A stretch of 64,000 nucleotides of DNA from assembly GCF_000426645.1 (NCBI RefSeq), contig NZ_KE384551.1:1-64000 (forward strand), read 5' to 3'. This stretch comes from Nakamurella lactea DSM 19367 (GTDB taxonomy: Bacteria; Actinomycetota; Actinomycetes; Mycobacteriales; Nakamurellaceae). Of the stretch, positions 52,958-62,263 are shown piece by piece (position 1 is the stretch's first letter; every line of letters starts with the position of its first letter). Below the pieces are notes generated by a model. That model made no database searches. It had not been told where the DNA came from and saw nothing but the letters and a program-made list of their open reading frames with translations. The position numbers were made by a program, and so were the translations under genes.

Positions 52958-54796
52958 TCAGTTGGGGACGAACGGCGCCGAGCCGGTGACCACGGCCGCG
53001 TTCGGGTCCGGCGAGACCCACTCGCCGGACCGGGGCGTCCCGTCCAACTGGTAGACGCGCCCGTCGAAGGACGTCAGCATCGTGCCGTCCAGCCCGTTCG
53101 CCACGGCATCGACGTCACCGAAGATCCCGTCGTCGGACACCGCGGTCCGCTCCCGGCCGTCCACCGATACCAGGTGCAGCACCCGGAATCCGCTGGAGCT
53201 GCTGCCCACCTTCGCCCCGACCACCAGTTGCGCGGCCGACCGGAACGCGACCGGTCCGACGTCCGAGAGCTGCGGGTCGATCTCGGTGAGCCCGGAGATC
53301 GACAGGGTGGACTGATCGCTCGGCTGCGCCTTGCTGATCGTGACCACACCGACGTACAGCTTGCTGTCGGCGACCACCGCCACCCGAACCCCGTCCGGGG
53401 ACAGCACCAGCGAGGTCACCGCGCCCTTGCCGGCCAGCTCGGGAGCGGCGACCACCTGCCGGGTGACGGGGCTACTGGTGGTCAACCGGATCACCTGCGG
53501 TTTGTCGGCGCCGTCCTGCACCACCCAGACCTCGTTGCCCGCCCGGTCGAACGTCGGAACGGTCAGCGAGTCGGCGGCCAGCACCGGTTCGGCGTTCTGG
53601 AACTGCAGCGGTTTGCCCATCAGCAGTTCCTGCCCCGTTGAGCTCCTGGAGACGGCGGCGAGCGTCCCGTTGGCTGCGGACATCGATGCCGCGATCACCG
53701 AACCAGAGGTGCCGAGCCGCCCCCACATCGCCTTTCCGGGGTTCCGGCCGAGCGAGATGATCCGGCCCGCGGAGTCGACGTAGTAGGGATCCAGCGGCAG
53801 GTTCCCGTTGCCCGGCGTCCCGTCCGGGCTGTACGAGGCGGTGTTGGTGGTGGAGTAGCTCGGGACCAGCGGGTCCAGCGGCTCACCGTCGATGGTGATC
53901 ACCACGTCGCCTTCGGACTGCAGCGTCCAGGCAAGCTGGGCGGCCAGTGCCATCTTCGCGCCCTTCCCGGAGACGTCAACGCCGGTCAGATCCACCCGCA
54001 CCAGATTCTCGTCAATGGTGACCGCCGACCGCAGGGCGACCTTGCCGCCGGCCGGGGCGGCGAGCTGGCTGGTCACCGAGTCGGAGGCTGCCGCCAGCGT
54101 CGAACTCGGGCCGGCCAGCAGCATCCGCACCAGCCGGTCGGCCCGGTTCGCGGGGGTGGGCCCCGGCGTCACGTACCGCGGGTCGGGCACCAGCACGGTC
54201 CCGGTCCGGTTGAGGAAGTAGACCACCCGTTCGTAGTAGCTGTTGCGGAAGTCCGTCTCGCCCACCAGCAGCTGCTCGGGTGCGTCACTGATCCGCCACT
54301 CGCCGGCCACCTTCTGCATCTGCAGGGTCTTCTCGTAGGCCCGGCCCGGGACCGCGTGGTACGCCCGGTCGGTACCAAGGGTGGCGATCTCGGTGCCCTT
54401 GAGCAGCACCGTGTCCTTGGCCCCGACCTCGACCCGGTAGTCGTTGCGCAGGACCACCACCTCGGCGGAGTCCGGATGCCAGTTCTTCGAGGCGTCCTGC
54501 GTCAGGTACTGCCGGGCGACGGCCAGCGAGTTGGCAGCCTTGGTGTCCTGTGAGGTGTCGGTGGAGTGGGAGATGAAGTCGCGGACGATCGAGTCGGGCG
54601 GCAGCCCGGCCTGCACCGCCGCCGGTGTCTGCGGGGCGTCCGGCTGCTCGATCGGCAGGACGTCCTGCGCCGGCCCGGACGACGGGATGTCCGCGCACCC
54701 GGCGGCCGCGAGCATCGTCAGCAGCAGGAAGGCGGCCAGGCCGCGGTGGCCGGCCCGCGACGCCGCCCTTGGCCTCCGAGGCGTTCGGCGGTTCAC
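52958..54796 (-). CDS. lpqB: Lipoprotein LpqB
   Basis: The product is 612 residues. A lipoprotein signal ends at Cys34 (LAAAGC). A GerMN-type domain comes next (about 200-320, LVRMLLAGPSSTLAAASDSVTSQL), then a beta-propeller-like half. LpqB interacts with the sensor MtrB in mycobacteria. Its GTG overlaps the mtrB stop by four bases. Confidence 0.95.
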   Translation of the reverse strand: MNRRTPRRPRAASRAGHRGLAAFLLLTMLAAAGCADIPSSGPAQDVLPIEQPDAPQTPAAVQAGLPPDSIVRDFISHSTDTSQDTKAANSLAVARQYLTQDASKNWHPDSAEVVVLRNDYRVEVGAKDTVLLKGTEIATLGTDRAYHAVPGRAYEKTLQMQKVAGEWRISDAPEQLLVGETDFRNSYYERVVYFLNRTGTVLVPDPRYVTPGPTPANRADRLVRMLLAGPSSTLAAASDSVTSQLAAPAGGKVALRSAVTIDENLVRVDLTGVDVSGKGAKMALAAQLAWTLQSEGDVVITIDGEPLDPLVPSYSTTNTASYSPDGTPGNGNLPLDPYYVDSAGRIISLGRNPGKAMWGRLGTSGSVIAASMSAANGTLAAVSRSSTGQELLMGKPLQFQNAEPVLAADSLTVPTFDRAGNEVWVVQDGADKPQVIRLTTSSPVTRQVVAAPELAGKGAVTSLVLSPDGVRVAVVADSKLYVGVVTISKAQPSDQSTLSISGLTEIDPQLSDVGPVAFRSAAQLVVGAKVGSSSSGFRVLHLVSVDGRERTAVSDDGIFGDVDAVANGLDGTMLTSFDGRVYQLDGTPRSGEWVSPDPNAAVVTGSAPFVPN

Positions 54797-56847
54797 CGCT
54801 CACCCCTTCCGGATCGGTCCGACACGGTGACCGCGAGATCGCCGATCGGGAAGGTGGTCGACCCGGTCCGCGGCTCGACGGCAGAACTGCGGGTGGCGCT
54901 CAGGTCCGGCTCCTCGTCGTCGGAATCGGTGCCGATCCGCAACGGCAGCGGCGACCCGGTGACCAGCGCGCCGGACGTGCGCGGGAGGGTCAGCCGGAAC
55001 CGCGCTCCGACCCCCGGCAGGCCGCTGGCCTGCAGCCAGCCGCCGTGCAGCCGGGCGTCCTCCAGCGAGATCGCCAACCCCAGTCCGGTTCCACCGGTCT
55101 GCCGCTGACGGGACGGATCGGCCCGCCAGAACCGGTTGAACACCAGGCTCGCCTCCCCCGGCTTCAGGCCGACGCCGTGATCGGTGACGGTCACTGCGAC
55201 CGCCTGGTCGTCGCCGCCCACCTCGACCTGCACCGGCTTTCCCTCGGCATGGTCGACGGCATTGCCGAGCAGGTTCCGCATGATCCGCTCGAAGCGGCGG
55301 GAGTCGATCTCCGCCACCACCGGTTCGGCGGGCAGCGACAACTGGATCTCCACCCCGACGTTGACGGCCAGCGGCCGGATCACCTCGACGCAGGCGCTGA
55401 CGTGGGTGCGGATGTCGATCGGCTCGGCGTTCAGCTCGGCCATCCCGGCATCGTGCCGGCTGATCTCCAGCAGGTCGGCCAGCAGCACCTCGAACCGGTC
55501 AAGCTCGGCGACCAGCAGCTCGGTGGCCCTGGCCAGGTGCGGTGGGAACTCCTGGCGGTCGGCGTGCAACAGGTCGGCGGCCATCCGGACGGTGGTGACC
55601 GGTGTCCGCAGCTCGTGCGAGACGTCCGAGGTGAATCGGCGCTGCAGCCGCCCGAACTCCTCCAGCTGCCGGATCTGCGCCCTGATCGCCTCCGCCATCC
55701 CGTTGAACGAACGGGCCATGGTGGTCAGCTCGATGGCTCCCTTCACCGGCATCCGCTCGTCCAGGGCACCGGCCGCGAACCGCTCGGCCACCGCGGCCGC
55801 CCGGCGCACCGGACGGACCACCTGGGTGGCCACCAGGGTGGCGATCAGCGCGAGCGCCAGGGCCAGCGCGGCGCCGCCGAGCAGCAGCGTCGTCTGCACG
55901 ACCTGGACCGTGCGCTGCTCGCTGGTCAGCAGGAAGATCAGGTACACCCCGAAGGCATCGGTGTCGGTGACCGCGGGTGCGCCGACCACCAGCGCGGGTA
56001 TCCGCACGCCGTCCCGCTCCACCGAGGTGTATTGGGTGGACAGCATGCCCGCGGCGACCCGTTCCTGCAGGTCCGCCGGCACGTCCTGGACCGGGCCGAC
56101 GCTGATGCTCGAGGACCGCAACGCGACGATCACCGGCTCGAAGACGCCGGCCGCACTGCCCTGCGCGCCGTTCTCCCGGCCGGCCGGCCGGCCGAGTTTG
56201 TCCAGCGCCGTCGGCAACTGCTGCTCCAGCGTCGCCCGGTCCGGGTCGGCGCCGGCCAGGTCGCTCTGCACGGTGAGCCGGGCGCTGTCCACCTCCACGA
56301 TGGCCGCGGAACGCTTGGCCTCGAGCAACCGCTCGGTGATCTGCTTCTGCAGGATCAGCCCGATACCGACCATCGCCAGTGACGAGAACACCAGGGTGAG
56401 CACCAACACCCGCAGCCGCAGCGACCGACTCCAGAACGAGACGGCCGAGCGCAACCCGATGGCGAGTCGCTCGAATCGTTCCCGGCTCAGCGCTGCGCCG
56501 CCGCGGGACGGCGGCGCAGCGCGCCCGCCACCGGCGGCTCGGGCGCCGTCCGCACGGTCGGCGCCGTCAGCCTTTGGGCGGTCCGCTGCGGTGACGTCGT
56601 CCGCACCGTCAGCCGCGGTGCTGTCCTGCCCGGCGCTGTCCCCTGCTGGGCTGTCCCCTGCGGGACGGTCCCCTGCGACGGCGTCAGTCGCGGTGCCGTC
56701 AGTCGCGCTGCCGTCATCCCCGACGGCTGCGTTGGCCGGGGTGACCCTGATCGGCTCGGTGCGCGGTTCACGGTCCACCGGGCCGGACGGCGACACCGGC
56801 CGGTCCGGCCGCGTCCGAGGAGTCGGCTCCAGTGGATCGTGCGTCAC
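54793..56847 (-). CDS. mtrB: Sensor histidine kinase MtrB
   Basis: The product is 684 residues. A 125-residue Asp/Ala/Gly-rich repeat-like N-terminus (GDSPAGDSAGQDSTAADGA) is much longer than usual. Then come two membrane helices around an extracytoplasmic domain, HAMP, the H-box DVSHELRTPVTTVR and an HATPase domain (NLLGNAVDHAEG, TDHGVGL, GGTGLGLAIS). It phosphorylates MtrA and controls cell wall and division genes. Its ATG overlaps mtrA by four bases; a shorter start is possible. Confidence 0.95.
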   Translation of the reverse strand: MTHDPLEPTPRTRPDRPVSPSGPVDREPRTEPIRVTPANAAVGDDGSATDGTATDAVAGDRPAGDSPAGDSAGQDSTAADGADDVTAADRPKADGADRADGARAAGGGRAAPPSRGGAALSRERFERLAIGLRSAVSFWSRSLRLRVLVLTLVFSSLAMVGIGLILQKQITERLLEAKRSAAIVEVDSARLTVQSDLAGADPDRATLEQQLPTALDKLGRPAGRENGAQGSAAGVFEPVIVALRSSSISVGPVQDVPADLQERVAAGMLSTQYTSVERDGVRIPALVVGAPAVTDTDAFGVYLIFLLTSEQRTVQVVQTTLLLGGAALALALALIATLVATQVVRPVRRAAAVAERFAAGALDERMPVKGAIELTTMARSFNGMAEAIRAQIRQLEEFGRLQRRFTSDVSHELRTPVTTVRMAADLLHADRQEFPPHLARATELLVAELDRFEVLLADLLEISRHDAGMAELNAEPIDIRTHVSACVEVIRPLAVNVGVEIQLSLPAEPVVAEIDSRRFERIMRNLLGNAVDHAEGKPVQVEVGGDDQAVAVTVTDHGVGLKPGEASLVFNRFWRADPSRQRQTGGTGLGLAISLEDARLHGGWLQASGLPGVGARFRLTLPRTSGALVTGSPLPLRIGTDSDDEEPDLSATRSSAVEPRTGSTTFPIGDLAVTVSDRSGRGER

Positions 56848-57521
56848 GACACCCCGGCCTTGTACCCCACTCCCCGCACGGTGACGACCACCTCGGGGTG
56901 CTCGGGATCCTTCTCGATCTTCGACCGCAGGCGCTGGACGTGCACGTTGACCAGCCGGGTGTCGGCCGCATGGCGGTACCCCCAGACCTGCTCGAGCAGC
57001 ACCTCCCTGGTGAACACCTGACGGGGCTTACGGGCCAGCGCTACCAGCAGGTCGAACTCCAACGGGGTCAGCGAGATCGGCTGGTCGTCCCTGGTGACCT
57101 GGTGCCCGGGCACGTCGATCTCCACGTCGGCCACCTTCAGCCGTTCGGCCGCCCCGGAGTCGCTGCGCCGCAGCCTGGCCCGGATCCTGGCGGTCAGCTC
57201 CTTCGGCTTGAACGGCTTCATCACGTAGTCGTCGGCCCCGGACTCCAGCCCGAGCACCACGTCGACGGTGTCCGTCTTGGCCGTCAGCATGATGATCGGC
57301 ACCCCGGACTCGACCCGGATCTCCTTGCAGACGTCCAGTCCGGAGACACCGGGCAACATCAGGTCGAGCAGAATCAGATCCGGATGGGTCTCCCGGAACA
57401 CCTCGATCGCCCGCACGCCGTCGCGCACTACAGCCGTGTCGAAGCCGTCACCACGCAGCACGATGGTGAGCATCTCGGCCAGGGCGGGATCGTCGTCGAC
57501 GACCAGTACACGTGGTCTCAT
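56844..57521 (-). CDS. mtrA: Response regulator MtrA
   Basis: The product is 225 residues: receiver domain (VVDDDPALAEML, phospho-Asp in LILLDLMLPG, Lys in MLTAKTD) and an OmpR/PhoB winged helix ending in VVVTVRGVGYKAG. It is the essential partner of MtrB in actinobacteria. First gene of the mtrA-mtrB-lpqB operon; the upstream 105 bases divide it from a divergent membrane-protein gene. Confidence 0.97.
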   Translation of the reverse strand: MRPRVLVVDDDPALAEMLTIVLRGDGFDTAVVRDGVRAIEVFRETHPDLILLDLMLPGVSGLDVCKEIRVESGVPIIMLTAKTDTVDVVLGLESGADDYVMKPFKPKELTARIRARLRRSDSGAAERLKVADVEIDVPGHQVTRDDQPISLTPLEFDLLVALARKPRQVFTREVLLEQVWGYRHAADTRLVNVHVQRLRSKIEKDPEHPEVVVTVRGVGYKAGVS

Positions 57522-57626
57522 CCTTCTATGGTGTCATCCCGAGGCGTGGAACCCCGCCAATCGGGCACACTGCGCAGTCATTGGAGCAGTCGCCGAGCGG
57601 CCGATCAGGCGTGGGACCATGAGCAT

Positions 57627-58517
57627 GTGACCCTTCCGCCGGCCGGCCAGCCTCCCCGGTTCCCGTCGTACGGACGCCCGGAACAGCCGGGAGTGATCCC
57701 GTTGCGGCCGCTGGCGGTGGGCGAGATCCTGGGTGCCGCCGTTCAGGTGGTCCGGCGGCATTTCGTGCCGCTGGCAGCGGTGTCGCTGGTGCTGTCGGTG
57801 GTCAGCGGGCTGGCCTCGTGGGGAATCCTGCAGGCAACCGGGGAGACCGACCTGTACCTCAGCGGCGCCTGGCTCGACGGCCTGGTCAACGGGACGACGG
57901 CCGGGGTGCCGTCGGGGATCATCGGCGCCTTGCTGCTCGACCTGGTGATCTCGCTGGCCGCCGGTGTGGCCACCGCCGGGCTGGCAACGGTCTGCGCGGC
58001 CCAGGACACTCTCGGCCGGCCCACCACCGGTCACGACTGGCGGGAACGGCTCGGCGGTCGCTGGGTTCCGCTCCTGACGATCTCGCTGCTGGTCGGGGTG
58101 CTGGTCAGCGTCGGGCTGGCGTTGTTCGTCATTCCCGGGGTGCTGATCTACCTGGCCTGGCTGGTCGCGGCCCCCGCGCTGGTACTGGAGCGCGGCACGA
58201 TCGGGGTGTCGCTGCGCCGTTCGGCCGAGCTGACCAGGGGCGAACGCGGCCGCCTGCTCGGATTGGTCGCCGCGGTGCTGGTGGTGACCGTGGTGCTCAC
58301 CACCTTCGTAAGTTCGCTGCTCGGGCAGGCCTTCAACGGTCTGACGCCGAGCGGCGCCTACCTGGTCGCCGAGGGCATCGGCGCGCTGGTGACGATGTTC
58401 ACCGGGTCCTGGGCGGGCGCGGTCAGTGCGCTCGCCTACATCGACCTGCGGATCCGCAAGGAGAACCTGGCGCCGACCTTGGCCGCCGCCGCCCGCGCCG
58501 TCCCCGGGGCAGCCTGA
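57627..58517 (+). CDS. Multi-helix membrane protein, function unknown
   Basis: The product is 296 residues with about six membrane helices. A Pro-rich head precedes the IPLRPLAVGEILGAAVQVVRRHF segment seen in glycerophosphodiester phosphodiesterase-like membrane domains. No enzyme residues are seen, so it is likely a membrane scaffold or transporter component. GTG 57627 is chosen since upstream ATG frames stop at once. Confidence 0.75.
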   Translation: MTLPPAGQPPRFPSYGRPEQPGVIPLRPLAVGEILGAAVQVVRRHFVPLAAVSLVLSVVSGLASWGILQATGETDLYLSGAWLDGLVNGTTAGVPSGIIGALLLDLVISLAAGVATAGLATVCAAQDTLGRPTTGHDWRERLGGRWVPLLTISLLVGVLVSVGLALFVIPGVLIYLAWLVAAPALVLERGTIGVSLRRSAELTRGERGRLLGLVAAVLVVTVVLTTFVSSLLGQAFNGLTPSGAYLVAEGIGALVTMFTGSWAGAVSALAYIDLRIRKENLAPTLAAAARAVPGAA

Positions 58518-58520
58518 CGA

Positions 58521-58568
58521 TTCGTCAGCCCAGTAGTTCGTCAGCCCAGTAGTCCGTCAGCCCAGTAG
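58521..58568. repeat. Three 16-bp tandem repeats spanning the tmk stop
   Basis: TTCGTCAGCCCAGTAG repeats at 58521, 58537 and (one change) 58553. The tmk stop (58559-58557) is in the third. As 16 is not a multiple of three, the copies beyond the stop offer TGA in the other frames. Confidence 0.9.
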
Positions 58569-59198
58569 TTCGGCCGGCACCGTGACCTGACCGTCCGGAC
58601 CCGGCCGCAGCACCGTCCACGGCGAGAGGTAGCTCTGCTCGGCCAGCAGCCGGTACATCGCTGCGGTGCGCTGCTGCAGAGCGGCGTCGCTCTCGAAGTT
58701 GTCCAGTGCACGATCGGTGTCGCCGGCGGCCCGGCCGGCGGCCCGCTCGGCCGCCACCGCCACGTCGGTGGCGAGCAGCAGCTGACGATCCGGCACCGGC
58801 AACCCGAACCGGTCGATCTCCAGGTCGCGCAGCCACTGCGGGAACCCGGTGTCGACGTCCGGGCCGCCCAGCCTGGCCGATCCGTACGCGGCATTGGAAC
58901 TGACGTAGCGGTCCAGCAGCAGCACGTCGTGTTCGGCGATGGCGTCCTTGATCTGCGTCAGCGCGCCGCGGCGGTCGAGCGAGAACAGCAGTGCGGTCCC
59001 GTACACCGAGTCGGACAGGTCGCCCAGCCGCCCGTACAACGCGTCCTTCACCAGGTCGGCGTGCACGCTGGCGCCGTATCGCGGGAACGCCAACGTCGCC
59101 ACCCGGCCGCCGCGGGCCTCGATGTCGGCGCGCAGCCGGGCGGTCAGTGTCTGTTTCCCGGAGCCGTCCAGGCCCTCGATGACGATCAGGCGTCCCAC
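58557..59198 (-). CDS. tmk: Thymidylate kinase
   Basis: The product is 213 residues. P-loop GLDGSGKQTL, the DR(Y/H) motif LLLDRYVSSNAAYG and the TDVAVAAERAAGR lid region are present. It phosphorylates dTMP to dTDP. The GTG at 59198 begins VGRLIVIEGLDG, as in homologues; the long upstream frame covers the FKBP gene on the other strand. Its neighbours mtrA and ahcY are the same as in mycobacteria. Confidence 0.93.
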   Translation of the reverse strand: MGRLIVIEGLDGSGKQTLTARLRADIEARGGRVATLAFPRYGASVHADLVKDALYGRLGDLSDSVYGTALLFSLDRRGALTQIKDAIAEHDVLLLDRYVSSNAAYGSARLGGPDVDTGFPQWLRDLEIDRFGLPVPDRQLLLATDVAVAAERAAGRAAGDTDRALDNFESDAALQQRTAAMYRLLAEQSYLSPWTVLRPGPDGQVTVPAELLG

Positions 59199-59227
59199 GG
59201 CGCACACCCTACGGGCACGCCACCCAC

Positions 59228-59273
59228 CCCATTTCGCCCACCGGGCGGTGCCCATTTCGCCCACCGGGCGGTG
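59228..59273. repeat. 23-bp tandem duplication in the tmk/FKBP promoter region
   Basis: CCCATTTCGCCCACCGGGCGGTG occurs at 59228-59250 and again at 59251-59273. Each copy contains the inverted repeat CGCCC-ACC-GGGCG. It lies between divergent tmk and FKBP starts and could be a duplicated operator. Confidence 0.8.
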
Positions 59274-59291
59274 TGCTGTTTGATGGTCGGC

Positions 59292-59666
59292 ATGACCGAA
59301 GCCAACAACAGCAAGCCGGAGATCGAGTTCCCCGAGGGGCCGGCACCGACCGACCTGCAGATCGAGGACGTGACTGTCGGCGAGGGGGCCGAGGCCGTGC
59401 CCGGCGCCACCGTTCAGGTGCACTATCTCGGCGTCGAGTACGCCACCGGGGAGGAGTTCGACTCGTCGTGGAACCGCGGCGAGTCCATCGAGTTCCCGCT
59501 GCGCGGGCTGATCGCCGGCTGGCAGGAGGGCATCCCCGGAATGAAGATCGGCGGCCGCCGCAAGCTGACCATCCCGCCGGAGCTGGCCTACGGTCCGGCC
59601 GGCGCCGGACACCGGTTGTCCGGCAAGACGCTGATCTTCGTCATCGACCTGCTCGGCGTGAGGTAA
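59292..59666 (+). CDS. FKBP-type peptidyl-prolyl isomerase
   Basis: The product is 124 residues, one FKBP domain (VTVGEGAEAVPGATVQVHYLGVEY, EFDSSWNRGESIEFPL, IAGWQEGIPGMKIGGRRKLTIPPELAYG). It speeds proline isomerisation in folding; with no signal peptide it is cytosolic. ATG 59292 is preferred to 59283. The stop at 59664 lies in a 14-base direct repeat (AGGTAAYCAGTCCG, second copy at 59685). Confidence 0.9.
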   Translation: MTEANNSKPEIEFPEGPAPTDLQIEDVTVGEGAEAVPGATVQVHYLGVEYATGEEFDSSWNRGESIEFPLRGLIAGWQEGIPGMKIGGRRKLTIPPELAYGPAGAGHRLSGKTLIFVIDLLGVR

Positions 59667-59714
59667 TCAGTCCGGTACCCACTCAGGTAACCAGTCCGCC
59701 GAGCCCGCCCCCTT

Positions 59715-59820
59715 TTCGCGGGTTCTGGTGCAGTGGTGACCGCCCGGAACCCGCCCGGAACCCATGACAACGCTGGAGCCCGCGAACCTCGAGGTTCGCG
59801 GGCTCCACTGTCGTCTCGCG
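59715..59820. repeat. Left copy of a ~100-bp direct repeat flanking the RCC1 gene
   Basis: This stretch (TTCGCGGGTT near 59715 to GTCTCGC near 59820) aligns with 62264-62361 at most positions, with one 8-base gap and one 1-base gap. It includes the palindrome with arms GGAGCCCGCGAACCTC at 59775-59806. Confidence 0.7.
59775..59806. terminator. Hairpin after FKBP
   Basis: A perfect 32-base palindrome, half GGAGCCCGCGAACCTC, downstream of the FKBP stop and 67 bases before the RCC1 gene. Probably terminates FKBP transcription. The same core recurs as the terminator at 62309-62357. Confidence 0.65.
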
Positions 59821-59872
59821 CACCCGTGTCGACCGGCCTAACGTCAGATGCCTGGAAGCCACGGGAGGTCCT

Positions 59873-62251
59873 ATGAGTCGCGCACGCTCGGCAGCAGCTC
59901 CGTTCGCCCTGCTGATCCCTCTACTGCTCGGCGCCCCGGCGGTGCTCGTGACGCCGGTCGCCGCGGCAGTACCGGCCGCCGCGGCAGTACCGGTTGCCGC
60001 GCCCGCTGCCGCTCCGGCGGACCTGGCGAATCCCCTTCCGGAGCTGGCCTCGGCCTACGTACCGATCACCCCGTGTCGCGTGGTCGACACCCGCCGGTCC
60101 GGCGGTGGCGGACGGATGGGCCGTGACGTGCAGCGGACCTGGCAGGTCGGCGGGAGCTGCGGCGTCCCGACGGGCGCCACCGCGGTCGAGGCCTCCGTGT
60201 CCGCGGTGGCACCGGTGGGCACCGGGTACCTGCGGGTCTGGCCGGCCGGACTCGCCGAGCCGAAGGACACGGTGGTCAATTACGCGGGCCGCGGCATCAC
60301 CAACACCGGCCCGATCCAGCTGTCCGCTACCGGAAAGGTGTCGGGCAAGAACCTGGGGTCCGCGACCACGGATGTGGTGATCGATATCCAGGGTTACTAC
60401 GCAGCCGTTTCGGGCTCCCTCCCGGCGAGCGCATCGATGTATGTGTCGCTGGCGCAGTGCCGGGTGGTCGACACCCGCAGCTCAGGAGGCCCGCTGACCG
60501 TCGGCAACCATCGGACCTGGCAGATCGGCGGACACTGCGGCGTCCCGGCGACCGCTACGGCAGTGGCGGCCTCGGTGTCGGCCGTCGCTCCCGCGGGAGT
60601 CGGATTCCTGCGGGTCTGGCCGGCCGGCACGGCCGAGCCGACCGCGACTTTCGTCAACTACGCCGGCGCCGGAATCACCAACAGCGGCGCCGTGCAGTTG
60701 TCGACATCGGGCGCCGTCACCGCACTGGCCTACGCACATGCGACGCAGGTGGTCATCGACATCCAGGGCTACTACCTGCCCGCGGCCGAAAGCCGGCTGC
60801 CCAGCGGCGCCGCGTTCTACGTCCCGGTCGATCCGACCCGGGTCGTCGACACCCGCAACTTTTACTACAACGAGGACAACCCCCACGTCGACCGTCCGAT
60901 CCCGGCGAACAAGGTGGCGCGGTATTACCTGGTCGACGATCAGGAGCAGATCAGGGAGCAGGGCGGCGGCGGCAGCCCGATCCCGTCACAGGCGGTCGGC
61001 GTCGCGGCATCCGTGTCCGCTGTGCAGCGGTTGGGTTCCGGGTTCCTCCGGGTCTGGCCGGCCGACGCCGGCGAGCCGCAGGCAACGCTGGTCAACTACG
61101 CGGGCGCCGGGATCACCAATACCGCGATCCTGCGCGCTGGAGCAACGGACCGGGTAGCCGTTCGCAACTACTCGGGGACTGCGGTCGACGTGGTGATCGA
61201 TGTGGTGGGTTACTACCAGGTGTCGCAGCAGCCGCTGTCCGGTGTCACCGCCATCGGGCGGACGGCAAACGATCACGCGTGTGTGGTGATCACCGGCGGT
61301 TCGGTGAAGTGCTGGGGCGCGAACTTCCACGGACAGCTCGGCGACGACACCATCCGGTCGTCCAGCGTCCCGGTGGCGGTGACCGGTCTGACGGGAGTCA
61401 CTGCCGTCGCCACCGGCGGCTCCAACAGCTGCGCACTGATGGGTGACACGACCGTTCGGTGCTGGGGCGCCAACACCAGTGGACAGCTCGGCGACGGCAG
61501 CACAGCGGATCGTGGGACGCCGACACCGGTCACCGGTCTGACCGGAGCCATCGCCATCTCGGTCGGCGAGGCGTTTGCCTGTGCGCTGTTGCAGGACCGC
61601 ACGGTGGACTGCTGGGGTGCGAACGGCAACGCGCAATTGGGTAACGGGACCCTCACCGGCACCACCACACCCGGACCGGTCAGTGGGTTGACCGACGTCG
61701 CCTCGCTGAGTTCGGGATCCGGTCACACATGTGCGCTGCTGACCGACGGCACCGTGACCTGCTGGGGCTTCAACTCGTTCGGACAGATCGGCGACGGTAC
61801 CGCCGCCCCCTGGCACAACGCCAAGATCCCGCAGCCGGTGGTCGGCCTGGCGGGCGTGACCTCGATCGGCCTGGGTTCCTACAGCAGTTGCGCAGTGCTG
61901 ACGGACTCGACGGTCAGTTGTTGGGGTCGGGCCACCGGCGAGGACGCCTTCAACACCTCCGTCCCGCATCCGGTCAGCGGGCTGAGCGGGGCCGCCGAGG
62001 TGACGGCGTTCGGAGTTGCGAGCTACTGCGCACGCCGCACCGATGGCACCGTCAGCTGTTGGGCATCGCAGCAGATCGTGACGCCCGCACAGCTCCCCGG
62101 GCTCAGCTCCGTGACCTCGATCTCGGGGCCGTGCGCGGTACTGGCCGACCACTCCGTCGCCTGCTGGGGCGACACCGGCGACCTGCGCGGCTCCGGGCCC
62201 TATCCGAAGCCGACGACCCCCACGCTGGTCTGGTCCGGCCCACGCTGGTGA
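59873..62251 (+). CDS. Secreted protein with three beta-rich modules and an RCC1 propeller
   Basis: The product is 792 residues with a signal peptide (cleavage near VAAA, residue 32) and an Ala/Pro/Val linker. Three copies of a ~125-residue module follow (about 61-188, 189-312 and 313-455), each starting YVxxxxxRVVDTR and ending VVIDxxGYY, with an internal FLRVWPAG segment. Residues 456-792 form RCC1-type repeats, each with a paired Cys pattern (C-x-V-x-CWGxN-x-x-GQLGDG). The modules are typical of exported actinobacterial proteins; no enzyme motif is seen. A surface binding or adhesion role is plausible, but unproven. It lies between FKBP and ahcY, where mycobacteria have no gene. Confidence 0.8.
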   Translation: MSRARSAAAPFALLIPLLLGAPAVLVTPVAAAVPAAAAVPVAAPAAAPADLANPLPELASAYVPITPCRVVDTRRSGGGGRMGRDVQRTWQVGGSCGVPTGATAVEASVSAVAPVGTGYLRVWPAGLAEPKDTVVNYAGRGITNTGPIQLSATGKVSGKNLGSATTDVVIDIQGYYAAVSGSLPASASMYVSLAQCRVVDTRSSGGPLTVGNHRTWQIGGHCGVPATATAVAASVSAVAPAGVGFLRVWPAGTAEPTATFVNYAGAGITNSGAVQLSTSGAVTALAYAHATQVVIDIQGYYLPAAESRLPSGAAFYVPVDPTRVVDTRNFYYNEDNPHVDRPIPANKVARYYLVDDQEQIREQGGGGSPIPSQAVGVAASVSAVQRLGSGFLRVWPADAGEPQATLVNYAGAGITNTAILRAGATDRVAVRNYSGTAVDVVIDVVGYYQVSQQPLSGVTAIGRTANDHACVVITGGSVKCWGANFHGQLGDDTIRSSSVPVAVTGLTGVTAVATGGSNSCALMGDTTVRCWGANTSGQLGDGSTADRGTPTPVTGLTGAIAISVGEAFACALLQDRTVDCWGANGNAQLGNGTLTGTTTPGPVSGLTDVASLSSGSGHTCALLTDGTVTCWGFNSFGQIGDGTAAPWHNAKIPQPVVGLAGVTSIGLGSYSSCAVLTDSTVSCWGRATGEDAFNTSVPHPVSGLSGAAEVTAFGVASYCARRTDGTVSCWASQQIVTPAQLPGLSSVTSISGPCAVLADHSVACWGDTGDLRGSGPYPKPTTPTLVWSGPRW

Positions 62252-62263
62252 ACGGCGTCCCCG

